Part shown: positions 1 to 7,015 of the stretch, one piece after another | How positions within the stretch are numbered: position 1 is the first letter of the stretch | Layout of the letters: each line of letters starts with the position of its first letter | NCBI GenBank assembly: GCA_047635255.1 | Contig: JBLIIR010000049.1 | Span: 1 to 8,124, forward strand | Direction of reading: 5' to 3' | From: Porticoccus sp047635255 | GTDB taxonomy: Bacteria; Pseudomonadota; Gammaproteobacteria; Pseudomonadales; Porticoccaceae | DNA: 8,124 bases | Notes under the pieces: generated by a model | The model's database searches: none | What the model saw: the letters and a program-made list of their open reading frames with translations, nothing else | Told to the model about the DNA's origin: nothing | Program-made: the position numbers and the translations under genes

Positions 1-40
1 AGGGGTTTTTTATTGAGTGTCGCAACTAAGAGTGATAGCT

Positions 41-997
41 TTAATCAGTGATTACGAGGTCTACCTCAAAAGGGTCTGCACCCATTTTGACGATGTATTG
101 TTGCAAGCTGCCACCATCATAGCTTGAGTCAACAGAGACTGAATCTGTGAGCTTGAATTTGATTTCGAAGCTGCTTGATGCTGTTACAACCTTATCTGTT
201 GAGAAATCAATTCTGGCGAACATTCTTGCTGCGTCACCATAACCAGTTGCAGTGGTTAAGTTGTCATCTTGCAGTAACTTGACCCTCATAGTGTCGCCAC
301 TTGGTAGCGTATGAGAGGTTGCATCGGTAGCTAAAAATGCAGCGGGGTGCCCCTCTCCCATTGAGTCAAATATTTCCTTGGTGAATGCTGGGGCAGCATT
401 TTCGGCTAGGCCACATTGTATTCCAGTGCTTGCGATTGAGCCCTTATCACGCAAGGCGGGATCAAAGCCACCAAAAGTAGTGGTGTAATCTATGGACCAA
501 CAGGTGGTTCCTTGTACTATACCTCCGCCATCAGGGTTTGAGAACATAGATGTATCGTATGTTTGTGTATGTTTAACCTCGAGAGAGTTGCTGAGTACCA
601 TGAACCCATAAGCGTAGGTTCCTGAGGCGATAACACCAGTCGTGGTTAAGGCTGTTGGTACGCCAACTCCCTCAATGGTATGGGATGTAGCTGTATCAGA
701 GTTAATGAAATATTGACAAGTTGAAAAGTCATTACTTGCAAATGGATCTGCTGTGCATACACCAAATTTAAATATACCAATACGGTAAGCATCGGGAATT
801 TCCGAACATTGATCGCCATCGTTGCTTGTATTTGCCGCCTGTTTAAAGGGGTTGCTGCCGGCATATACCTTGATGATGCTACCAGAAGATTTCTCGCACA
901 CCCCGCTAGTATTATCATCAAATGCTGCCAAGACAGAAGATGAGGCGAAAATGAACGGCAGTATTAGAATCATTAGCCAGTTGCGTGTATTTGTCAT
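41..997 (-). CDS. Secreted six-cysteine protein of unknown function
   Basis: I do not recognise the family. The 318-aa product starts with a clear Sec signal peptide: a short polar N-terminus, a hydrophobic core at about residues 7-20, and a VLA-A cleavage site near residue 24. The mature part is Thr/Ser/Gly/Asp-rich with no further membrane segment, and looks beta-rich. It has six cysteines (34, 64, 81, 94, 166, 195), an even number that fits three disulfides in an oxidising compartment. No sortase, lipobox, Ig-like or enzyme motif is visible. I chose the ATG at 997 because an AAGGAA Shine-Dalgarno lies 7 nt upstream; a TTG in the same frame at 1021 would spoil the signal peptide. The gene lies 57 bp downstream of the inverse-autotransporter gene on the same strand with no terminator between them, so co-transcription is likely. 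A surface or periplasmic role, possibly with that barrel, is inference. Confidence 0.85.
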   Translation of the reverse strand: MTNTRNWLMILILPFIFASSSVLAAFDDNTSGVCEKSSGSIIKVYAGSNPFKQAANTSNDGDQCSEIPDAYRIGIFKFGVCTADPFASNDFSTCQYFINSDTATSHTIEGVGVPTALTTTGVIASGTYAYGFMVLSNSLEVKHTQTYDTSMFSNPDGGGIVQGTTCWSIDYTTTFGGFDPALRDKGSIASTGIQCGLAENAAPAFTKEIFDSMGEGHPAAFLATDATSHTLPSGDTMRVKLLQDDNLTTATGYGDAARMFARIDFSTDKVVTASSSFEIKFKLTDSVSVDSSYDGGSLQQYIVKMGADPFEVDLVITD

Positions 998-1004
998 GAT
1001 TATT

Positions 1005-1010
1005 TTCCTT
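1005..1010 (-). promoter_or_regulatory. Ribosome binding site that decides the start of the secreted protein
   Basis: On the minus strand this reads AAGGAA, 7 nt before the ATG at 997. It is one of the best Shine-Dalgarno matches in the window and favours that ATG over the upstream in-frame TTG at 1021, which would place the site inside the gene. Confidence 0.7.
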
Positions 1011-1054
1011 AAACTATCCAAATATTAAACAGATTCAGCTCAATTTTTTTACCA

Positions 1055-2116
1055 CTAGTATCCTGAAACTTGCACCTGTTGGCCGCCCTTACTTTTCATC
1101 TGCTTGAAAATTTTATTTTCACGACGTACTTTCTCGTAGCGCTTTGCTTCCATGTCATCAAGCTGATAGGCATATTTGCTGATGAGCGGCGCAGCATCGG
1201 CCGGTGTCTTGAACAGCTCTGTTAGGTTCACGCTGATTTTGAAAAAATTGGCATCTTTCTCAGCATTGCTTGAGGTGTTGCCATAGTTAACCCTACCAAA
1301 CTCAATTTCCACTCCGCGTAATCCAGGCGGTATTGCGCGAATGGATAGGTTGGTGCCAGAGATATCTTTAACGCCATTGAGCTCGCTGTCCCAAGTGAAC
1401 GCTTTAGCAAAAATGTGCGCCCAGTTCATATAAGGTAAAGGGATACCAATTTCAATATCGCGCCCGTCGAGACCTCTTTCATCTAAGCCATCTCTCCCAT
1501 CTCGCCAGTCTGTTAGGCTATTGTAGACGTTTGCATTTACCTCACCGACAGTGGTTCTAGCTTCGAAACCAAGACTCATGCGTTGATGATTGTAAGGAAA
1601 CTCATGATCATAAAACGCGTTTATCCCTAACATCAGTTTTTTATCTAACGTGAGGCGACGATACCCAACACCCAGGTTGACTGTGGTTCGATTATCTGAG
1701 TAATAGATACTGTCTTGCGTAAAAAATGTATTGATGGAGTCACTGGGGTCCGAGAGAGGAGCTACAATTAAGATACTTGATGTGGGGTTTGATCCATTCA
1801 TCATATCGAGCTCTAGCTCAACCGTTGGGAAGTATTTTTCTAAATAAGATTTGGAGATTTCAGCGCCTTTGTTGTTGAGAGCGTTAAGCGCGTCGCTTTT
1901 CAGTGATTCAGCACTAAGCGAACTCGCTTGAGTCGCCATACCCTTGAGGGATTTAAGGTCGTTGAGGGTTAGGTCCGGCGGACCTCCGCCAGCTAGAATT
2001 TGCTTTCCTGCAGGGAGTAGTGAAAAAGGGCTGCTAGTCAGAGTATCTGCATATGCGCTGATGGGCGAAAATATCAATACAATCAGGGCGATAAAATTAA
2101 CATTTTTCATATTCAT
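1055..2116 (-). CDS. Inverse autotransporter beta-barrel protein without passenger (intimin/invasin/YchO type)
   Basis: Outer-membrane protein with the transmembrane domain of type Ve (intimin/invasin) secretion. A Sec signal peptide ends at AYA-D (residue 23). A helical Ser/Ala/Leu-rich stretch (about 48-95) precedes the barrel, as in YchO-like proteins. Family blocks are clear: NLGVGYRRL (147-155), MLGINAFYDHEF (162-173), RMSLGFEAR (179-187) and NVYNSLTDWRDG (196-207), matching the intimin-type pattern of NLGLGYR, FYDHDL, LGLGAEAR and YNPLSDW. After the last probable strand (about 288-300) there is only a charged helical tail (318-340) and a natural stop. No Ig-like or lectin passenger is present, so at 353 aa the protein is barrel plus plug. 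An acidic/Arg loop at 203-220 is unusual. The start has only a weak SD; a second ATG lies at codon 3. The gene diverges from the FAD-oxidase operon across a repeat-bearing control region. Confidence 0.85.
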   Translation of the reverse strand: MNMKNVNFIALIVLIFSPISAYADTLTSSPFSLLPAGKQILAGGGPPDLTLNDLKSLKGMATQASSLSAESLKSDALNALNNKGAEISKSYLEKYFPTVELELDMMNGSNPTSSILIVAPLSDPSDSINTFFTQDSIYYSDNRTTVNLGVGYRRLTLDKKLMLGINAFYDHEFPYNHQRMSLGFEARTTVGEVNANVYNSLTDWRDGRDGLDERGLDGRDIEIGIPLPYMNWAHIFAKAFTWDSELNGVKDISGTNLSIRAIPPGLRGVEIEFGRVNYGNTSSNAEKDANFFKISVNLTELFKTPADAAPLISKYAYQLDDMEAKRYEKVRRENKIFKQMKSKGGQQVQVSGY

Positions 2117-2147
2117 ATAATGTGCACTTAATTTGTTAGTTGTTTAA

Positions 2148-2180
2148 ACACAAGCATAATGTATTAATCCATGCTTGTGT
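2148..2180. promoter_or_regulatory. Perfect 10-bp inverted repeat, candidate operator or 5'-UTR hairpin
   Basis: ACACAAGCAT (2148-2157) and ATGCTTGTGT (2171-2180) are exact reverse complements separated by 13 nt. The element begins 32 bp upstream of the barrel-protein start codon. The centre-to-centre distance of 23 bp, about two helical turns, suits a dimeric regulator. It could equally fold as a stem-loop in the leader of the minus-strand mRNA. A second possible pairing exists between GCATAAT (2154-2160) and ATTATGC (2187-2193). The function is not known. Confidence 0.5.
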
Positions 2181-2280
2181 ATCTGAATTATGCATTTTTA
2201 GTTGTTAGATATACTTAGGTGTTAAAATAACAAGCCCTGTCTTGCTACAAAAAATGTAATTCAAAGTACTGCAGCGTTTT

Positions 2281-2343
2281 CTTATTTTTCTTATTTTTCT
2301 TATTTTTCTTATTTTTCTTATTTTTCTTATTTTTCTTATTTTT
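2281..2343. repeat. Tandem repeat, 7 perfect copies of a 9-bp unit
   Basis: The unit is CTTATTTTT on the plus strand (AAAAATAAG on the minus), repeated exactly seven times over 63 bp with no mismatch. It lies 164 bp upstream of the barrel-protein start and 138 bp upstream of the FAD-oxidase start, outside any gene. Perfect short tandem repeats are prone to slipped-strand length change. Here a gain or loss would alter promoter spacing or curvature rather than a reading frame. The regular T5 tracts could also bend DNA or attract nucleoid proteins. Confidence 0.97.
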
Positions 2344-2385
2344 AAATGATACTATTTTGTCAGCATGATATTGCTTTATCCTCAG

Positions 2386-2446
2386 CTATATGGAGATTGA
2401 AGCATACTATATCGGTGATAGCTTAACGCTATATTTAGATATATAG
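2386..2446 (+). promoter_or_regulatory. CTATAT direct repeats at two-helical-turn spacing, candidate operator region
   Basis: CTATAT occurs at 2386, 2407 and 2429, at spacings of 21 and 22 bp, and in inverted form (ATATAG) at 2441-2446. A small inverted repeat, ATAGC-TTAAC-GCTAT (2418-2432), overlaps the third copy. The copies would face the same side of the helix just upstream of the lipid-modification operon. The motif is short and AT-rich, so chance is possible. Confidence 0.3.
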
Positions 2447-2481
2447 ACAATTATTTTAAAGACGACAAGATTACATCTTCT

Positions 2482-3753
2482 ATGACAAAAAAGAAAAAAA
2501 TAGCGGTCATCGGTTCTGGTATTGCCGGGCTAAGTATTGCTTATTTCCTCAAGGATTCCTGCGAAGTAACCGTCTATGAAAAAAATAAAGTATTTGGGGG
2601 CCATAGCAGGACAATTTCAATAACGACAGGGGATGGTAAGACCTTAGAGGTAGATACAGGTTTTATTGTACTAAATGATAGGACCTACCCTAAGCTAAAT
2701 CAGTTATTGCAAGACATTGGGATTGAGATCAAAGATACAGAGATGTCTTTTGCTATTTCAGTTGATGATGGCGCCTTAGAGTGGGCTGGAACCTCCCTTG
2801 ATGCGCTCTTCGCCCAGCGAAAAAATTTATTAAACCTTCGGATGCTCAGAGGGGTGCTGGATATTATAAGATTTAATGCTAGCGCAAAGAGGTTTGTTGA
2901 AAAATTTCCTCATCTTTCTTTGGGTGAGTTGATTGAAAAAATGAAACTCAAGTCATGGTTTCGTGATTATTATATTTTGCCGATGGGCGGTGCAATTTGG
3001 AGTTGCTCATCAGTGGCTATGTTAGATTTTCCTGCAGCCACGTTCGTCAATTTCTTTGATAATCATGGCTTGTTGAGCCTTAGGAACCGACCCCAGTGGC
3101 ACACGATAAAGCACAAAAGTAGGACTTATGTTGAGGCCTTAGTTGCCTTGATTCAAGAAAAAGGGTGCTTGGTTAATAATGCCTCCATTCAATATGTTGA
3201 TTGCTCAAGTGACTCTGTCGAGATAAAGGAGCATGATCAGGAAGCAAAAATTTATGATGAAGTGATATTTGCCTGCCACCCAACTGAGATGCTTGATATT
3301 TTGAGATCTGTGACCTCAAAAGAAAAAATGATTTTGGAGAGATTTTCCAAGCAAAAGAATATCGCATTTACTCATTGTGATTTCGATCAAATGCCAAAAC
3401 AACGAAAATGCTGGAGCAGCTGGAACTATCTCTATAAGAAAGAAAAAGAAGATCGCAGCGTTGCCGTGACTTATTGGATGAATAAGTTGCAGCATATAAA
3501 CCCGTTATCACCTGTATTTGTGACCCTTAATCCGGTCAAAGCCATTCCCAAAGAAAAGATCTACGATGTCCACGAGTTTTATCACCCAGTGTTTGATCAA
3601 GCCGCCATTGCAGGCCAATTAGAGCTAAATGCAATACAGGGCGATCGCCATACCTGGTTTTGCGGGGCATATCTACGTTACGGTTTTCATGAAGATGGTG
3701 TATGGAGCGCGACCAGAATTTTTGAAAAAATGATCGAAAGAAAACTATGCTGA
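2482..3753 (+). CDS. FAD-dependent amine-oxidase-like oxidoreductase of a fatty-acid modification operon
   Basis: Flavoprotein of the amine oxidase / protoporphyrinogen oxidase superfamily, 423 aa, complete. The N-terminal dinucleotide fold shows G11-S-G13-I-A-G16 and the ribose-binding acid at VYEKN (E33), followed by GGHSRT (39-44). Conserved central blocks are LPMGGAIWS (166-174) and, near HCD (298-300), MP-x2-R-x2-WSSWNY. The C-terminal FAD block CGAY...GFHEDG (394-406) is typical. It appears cytoplasmic, with no signal peptide. Members next to DUF1365 and Cfa-like genes are thought to act on membrane acyl chains; the corresponding Rhodobacter sphaeroides operon (RSP1087-RSP1091, recalled from memory) responds to singlet oxygen. 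Here it is the first gene of the operon, and its stop overlaps the DUF1365 start by 7 bp, indicating translational coupling. The substrate is not shown by the sequence; fatty-acid desaturation or oxidation is inference. Confidence 0.92.
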   Translation: MTKKKKIAVIGSGIAGLSIAYFLKDSCEVTVYEKNKVFGGHSRTISITTGDGKTLEVDTGFIVLNDRTYPKLNQLLQDIGIEIKDTEMSFAISVDDGALEWAGTSLDALFAQRKNLLNLRMLRGVLDIIRFNASAKRFVEKFPHLSLGELIEKMKLKSWFRDYYILPMGGAIWSCSSVAMLDFPAATFVNFFDNHGLLSLRNRPQWHTIKHKSRTYVEALVALIQEKGCLVNNASIQYVDCSSDSVEIKEHDQEAKIYDEVIFACHPTEMLDILRSVTSKEKMILERFSKQKNIAFTHCDFDQMPKQRKCWSSWNYLYKKEKEDRSVAVTYWMNKLQHINPLSPVFVTLNPVKAIPKEKIYDVHEFYHPVFDQAAIAGQLELNAIQGDRHTWFCGAYLRYGFHEDGVWSATRIFEKMIERKLC

Positions 3754-4514
3754 AATCTTCTTCTCTCGTAAAAATGAAGATATTTCATAAAAGACACCGT
3801 CCAAAGGAGTACGAATTTTCTCATAAAATGTTGTATGTTTGCTTGAAGTTAAGCGCAACTTTTTCGGCTATCAAGACCAGATTTTTTTCAGTACAAGGGT
3901 TTAATTTTTTTAGTATTTTTTGGAAGGACTATGGCTTTAAAAAGTTTTCCGACCCCAGGCTTTATATCACCGAAATACTCGACAAACAGGCTATCGATTC
4001 CGGCTGCATCGATAGTGTTTATCTGTTAACAATCCCGAAGGCTTTGGGTTGGGGTTTTAATCCCATTAGCTTCTGGCTATGCTTTGATTTGCAGGGTGCT
4101 TTACGCATAGTTTTGGCTGAAGTGAACAATACCTTCAAGGAAAGACATGGATACTTGTGTTTTAACCCAAAAATGAAACCAATTACTCGCTTGACTGCAA
4201 TTAGCCACCCAAAAGTATTGCATGTTTCGCCTTTTTGCCAGGTCAGAGGGCACTACGATTTTAGGTTTGATATCAATGAAGCTAATATGAAAATAGATAT
4301 AGATTATTTTGATGAGGGTGAGAGGTTAATCTCGACAGCCATACATGGAGAAATCATAAAATTTAATGACAGGAATCTGGCTGCATATTTTCTCTCGTTA
4401 CCGTTTATAACATTTAAGGTGCTATTTTTTATTCATTTCCATGCGCTTCGTCTTTGGTTCAAAAAAATTCCATTTAGGTCAACACCCAAGAAACCAGATA
4501 TCGATATTACTTAA
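3747..4514 (+). CDS. DUF1365 family protein
   Basis: DUF1365 protein of 255 aa, close to the family's usual size. Visible family signatures are the N-terminal H-x-R-x2-P-x4-F (residues 17-26), PKALGWGFNPISFW (93-106), EVNNTF-x-ERHGYL (123-136) and LHVSPFCQVRGHYDFRF (157-173). The C-terminus has a hydrophobic, aromatic-rich stretch (about 213-235) that may touch the membrane. The biochemical function is not established; the family almost always neighbours the FAD oxidase and Cfa-like methyltransferase, pointing to a shared job on acyl lipids. The ATG chosen overlaps the upstream stop by 7 bp, which suits coupled translation. A second in-frame ATG at 3774, ten codons in, fits the family N-terminus better but has no clear ribosome site, so the true start is uncertain. 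Confidence 0.9.
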   Translation: MLKSSSLVKMKIFHKRHRPKEYEFSHKMLYVCLKLSATFSAIKTRFFSVQGFNFFSIFWKDYGFKKFSDPRLYITEILDKQAIDSGCIDSVYLLTIPKALGWGFNPISFWLCFDLQGALRIVLAEVNNTFKERHGYLCFNPKMKPITRLTAISHPKVLHVSPFCQVRGHYDFRFDINEANMKIDIDYFDEGERLISTAIHGEIIKFNDRNLAAYFLSLPFITFKVLFFIHFHALRLWFKKIPFRSTPKKPDIDIT

Positions 4515-4525
4515 GGTTAAAAATT

Positions 4526-5680
4526 ATGAGTGTCAAATACATCAACACCTTAAAGAGATTTTTTGAGGCAGCCAATGTCGGTCAGTTAACTGTTTATTTG
4601 CCTGACTCTCAAGAAATGGTTTTTTCTGGAGACAGTCCAGGACCCCAGTGCGATCTCAGAATAAACGATTGGGTCGTGATGAAGATGATAGCGAAGAGGG
4701 GGGATATAGGCCTGGGCGAAGCCTATCATTTAGGATTTTGGGATAGCTCGGATGTTGCAGAATTTTTGACTTATTGCAGTTTCAATTTAGGCAATATTGA
4801 GAATCGCGGGCAAGCCAGTTTTTTTAATAATTTATTCTTTTACTTGCATCACCAGTGGGTTCGGGCGAACACCATCTATGGCAGCAAAAAAAATATACTA
4901 GAACACTATGATATAGGAAATGATTTCTATGAGTCTTGGCTAGATCCTACAATGACCTATTCTTCAGCCGTATGTAAAAATCCTACCGATAGCCTAAAAG
5001 AGGCCCAAATCAATAAGTACCAGCGCATAATTCAGAATCTGGACGTAAAGGATGCAAAAGTTTTAGAAATTGGTTGTGGGTGGGGAGGTTTTGCCGAGGA
5101 GGCAGCGGGCGCGGGCGCTAAGTTAACCGGCCTCACTATATCTAATAAACAACACGATTATGCTAAAAAAAGATTAAATGGAAATGCTCATATTCTAATG
5201 AAGGACTATCGGGAAATAGAAGGAAAATACGACCGTATAGTGTCTATTGAGATGTTTGAGGCAGTCGGTGAAAAGTATTGGAAGCTGTATTTTGATCAAA
5301 TAAAAAGATTGCTCAAGAAAGATGGCAAGGCAATGATACAGACGATCACCATTGATGATGAAGTGTTTCCCGGTTACCGTAAAAAAAGTGATTATATTAG
5401 ACATCACGTTTTTCCCGGAGGCATGCTGCCTTCCAAAAAGGTTTTTTGTGAAAGAGTGAAAGGTTCAAAATTAGGGGTCGGAGAAGTATTTGAATTTGGC
5501 AAAGACTACGCTTGGACACTACAGAAATGGAAGAAAAATTTCATAGCACAAAAAGATCAGCTACTAATTGGCGGGTGCTCAGAATCTTTTCTTCGATCTT
5601 GGGAGTTTTATCTCAGCATTTGTATTGCAGGCTTTAATTCAGGCAGAACAAGCGTTATGCAAATTGAAATAATGAATTAA
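4526..5680 (+). CDS. Cfa-like SAM-dependent fatty-acid methyltransferase with altered bicarbonate site
   Basis: Member of the cyclopropane-fatty-acyl-phospholipid synthase family (384 aa; E. coli Cfa 382). It should transfer a methyl from S-adenosylmethionine to the double bond of a phospholipid acyl chain at the inner face of the membrane. Visible are EHYDIGNDFY (126-135), MTYSSA (143-148), SAM motif I VLEIGCGWGG (179-188), LTISNKQ (203-209), MFEAVGE (243-249) and FPGGMLPS (296-303). Against E. coli Cfa, E245 (E239), I274 (I268) and Y328 (Y317) are kept, but C139 is Ser147, H266 is Gln272 and the residue after the Glu (H240) is Ala246. This pattern fits the branch that co-occurs with the FAD oxidase, including the furan-fatty-acid methyltransferases, rather than true cyclopropane synthases. 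It follows DUF1365 after 11 bp, with AAGG about 11 nt before the ATG. Product identity is inference. Confidence 0.93.
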   Translation: MSVKYINTLKRFFEAANVGQLTVYLPDSQEMVFSGDSPGPQCDLRINDWVVMKMIAKRGDIGLGEAYHLGFWDSSDVAEFLTYCSFNLGNIENRGQASFFNNLFFYLHHQWVRANTIYGSKKNILEHYDIGNDFYESWLDPTMTYSSAVCKNPTDSLKEAQINKYQRIIQNLDVKDAKVLEIGCGWGGFAEEAAGAGAKLTGLTISNKQHDYAKKRLNGNAHILMKDYREIEGKYDRIVSIEMFEAVGEKYWKLYFDQIKRLLKKDGKAMIQTITIDDEVFPGYRKKSDYIRHHVFPGGMLPSKKVFCERVKGSKLGVGEVFEFGKDYAWTLQKWKKNFIAQKDQLLIGGCSESFLRSWEFYLSICIAGFNSGRTSVMQIEIMN

Positions 5681-5732
5681 ATAGGTATCTGTTAATAGCT
5701 TTTCTTTAACTTTATGGAATCATGGGCTTTGT

Positions 5733-6263
5733 ATGAAAAAAATTAAACTGTTGGTAATGGGTATTTTGTGCTTTATTTTTTCTGGCTGCACTAACAACTC
5801 CTTAGACTATTATGGAGATAAGGCTAGAAAAATAGACCTTAAAACATTTTTTGATGGAGACGTGGAGGGTTGGGGCAGTTTATTTGATTTTCAGGGCAGA
5901 CAAACAAGAAGTTTCACTGTCAGCATTAAGGGCAGCTGGGACGGAGATGTTGGTATCCTGGAAGAATGGTTTATTTTTGATGATGGAGAAAAAACTCAAA
6001 GAAAATGGAAAATTGTTTTCTCTGATGAGTTTACATTCGTCGGTTCTGCCGAGGATGTTGTGGGAGAAGCCAAGGGGCGGGTGAATGGCAATGCAGTCAA
6101 TTTAAATTATGTCCTGAATATACCTTACAAAGATTCAACCATGAACTTAGATATGGATGATTGGATGTATCTTACGGAAGAAAATACAATTGTTAATCGA
6201 ACCTCAATGAAGAAATTTGGCTTCAAAGTGGGTGAGATTGTTTTAGTCATGAAGAAGAAATAA
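5733..6263 (+). CDS. DUF3833 family lipoprotein
   Basis: A predicted lipoprotein of 176 aa: a Lys-rich start, a hydrophobic core and the lipobox F-S-G-C19, so it would be processed by signal peptidase II and anchored in the envelope. The mature part matches DUF3833: FFDGDVEGWG near residue 39, the RSFTVSIKGSWDGD block, EEWFIFDDGE, GSAEDVVGEAKGRVNGNAVNLNY and the C-terminal MDDWMYL...NRTSMKKFGFKVGEIVL pattern. The function is unknown; the family is regularly encoded with DUF1365 and Cfa-like genes, so a role at the lipid surface is likely but inferred. It starts 52 bp after the methyltransferase with no terminator between them, and its TAA overlaps the next ATG by one base (TAATG), so it belongs to the same operon. 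Confidence 0.9.
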   Translation: MKKIKLLVMGILCFIFSGCTNNSLDYYGDKARKIDLKTFFDGDVEGWGSLFDFQGRQTRSFTVSIKGSWDGDVGILEEWFIFDDGEKTQRKWKIVFSDEFTFVGSAEDVVGEAKGRVNGNAVNLNYVLNIPYKDSTMNLDMDDWMYLTEENTIVNRTSMKKFGFKVGEIVLVMKKK

Positions 6264-7015
6264 TGAAGAAAATTTGGCTCATTGGGGCAAGCGAAGGAAT
6301 TGGCAGAGCTGTTGCTCGGGAGTTAGGGAAGAATGTCGATAATTTTTTAATCTTGTCTGCCAGAAATGGAGCGCGACTCCTTGATCTATCTTCTGAATTA
6401 GAAGCAAGCTCAATAATATGTCCAGTAGATGTCGGCGACAGCCACTCTGTAGAGGGCTGCTGGAAAGAAATAATCAATAAAGCAATAACGATTGATACTA
6501 TTATTTACTGTGCTGGATATTACACGCCAATGACCGCAGAGAATATTGACGTGGCCCAGATAGAGAAAATGATTAATGTAAATTTAGTTGGCGCGGTTCG
6601 AGTACTCAGTCAAGCTGTACCAGAGTTTATAGGTAAAAAAAGTGGGCATATTGTCCTAATTTCTAGTATTGCTGGTTACCGCGGCCTGCCAAATGACACA
6701 GGCTACGGGTCCAGCAAGTCTGGCCTTATTCATTTAGCAGAAAATCTAAATTGTGATTTATCTGAATATGGCATAAAAGTACAACTGATTAGCCCGGGAT
6801 TTGTTAAAACCAGACTTACTGATCTTAATAATTTCAGGATGCCCTCATTGATGCCAGCTGAGCAGGCGGCTAAGCATATCGCAAAAGCAATTGAGAGCAA
6901 AAACTTTGAGGTAAGGTTCCCATTTTTTTTCGCCAACTGCTTGAAACTACTTAGCTTGCTGCCGTATTCAGTTTATTTTTGGTTGATGAGGAAAATGAGA
7001 GCTCGTTTAAAATAA
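6263..7015 (+). CDS. Short-chain dehydrogenase/reductase (SDR)
   Basis: Classical SDR of 250 aa, NAD(P)-dependent. The cofactor glycine motif is G8-A-S-E-G12-I-G14, a variant of TGxxxGIG. The NNAG position reads YCAG (82-85), N107 is present in NVNLVG, and the catalytic set is Ser135, Tyr148 and Lys152 (S-x12-Y-x3-K). PGFVKT (178-183) follows as in the family. The last 30 residues are hydrophobic and aromatic, ending in a basic tail (FFFAN..., LLPYSVYFW, KMRARLK), which suggests peripheral membrane contact. Start and preceding stop share one base, and GAAGAAG upstream serves as ribosome site, so translation is coupled to DUF3833. SDRs are a standard member of DUF1365/Cfa clusters. The substrate is not visible; an oxygenated acyl lipid intermediate is a reasonable inference. 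Confidence 0.92.
   Translation: MKKIWLIGASEGIGRAVARELGKNVDNFLILSARNGARLLDLSSELEASSIICPVDVGDSHSVEGCWKEIINKAITIDTIIYCAGYYTPMTAENIDVAQIEKMINVNLVGAVRVLSQAVPEFIGKKSGHIVLISSIAGYRGLPNDTGYGSSKSGLIHLAENLNCDLSEYGIKVQLISPGFVKTRLTDLNNFRMPSLMPAEQAAKHIAKAIESKNFEVRFPFFFANCLKLLSLLPYSVYFWLMRKMRARLK

Larger units (their letters stand above)
2117..2481. other. Divergent intergenic control region
   Basis: This 365-bp AT-rich stretch separates two divergently transcribed units. It has no credible coding sequence. It holds a 10-bp perfect inverted repeat near the barrel gene, a sevenfold 9-bp tandem repeat in the middle, and CTATAT direct repeats near the plus-strand operon. Promoters for both directions must lie here, but I see no convincing sigma-70 pair. 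The best minus-strand candidate (TTGTAG, 17 nt, TTTTAA, within about 2222-2250) is weak. The plus-strand start at 2482 has no good Shine-Dalgarno. I found no TGATC-type -35 element of ChrR-partner ECF sigma factors in this stretch. Confidence 0.7.

Noticed and set aside
998..1021. TTG start eight codons upstream of the secreted protein's ATG
   Set aside because: It would put the AAGGAA ribosome site inside the gene and add charged residues before the signal peptide.
822..1028. 68-codon plus-strand frame opposite the secreted protein gene
   Set aside because: It is antisense to a gene with a clear signal peptide and ribosome site, and has no recognisable features of its own.
2281..2343. CRISPR array
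   Set aside because: The units are 9 bp and contiguous with no spacers; this is a simple tandem repeat.
2347..2427. 26-aa frame directly after the 9-bp repeat
   Set aside because: There is no ribosome site, the composition is ordinary, and the repeat is not in frame with any longer gene, so no translational phase switch.
2390..2446. 18-aa frame (MEIEAYYIGDSLTLYLDI) as a leader peptide before the FAD oxidase
   Set aside because: There is no Shine-Dalgarno, no attenuator-like structure follows, and it overlaps the candidate operator repeats.
5681..5732. GTTAA/TTAAC hairpin between the methyltransferase and DUF3833 as an internal terminator
   Set aside because: The stem is 5 bp and all AT except one pair, with no T run after it; the genes look co-transcribed.
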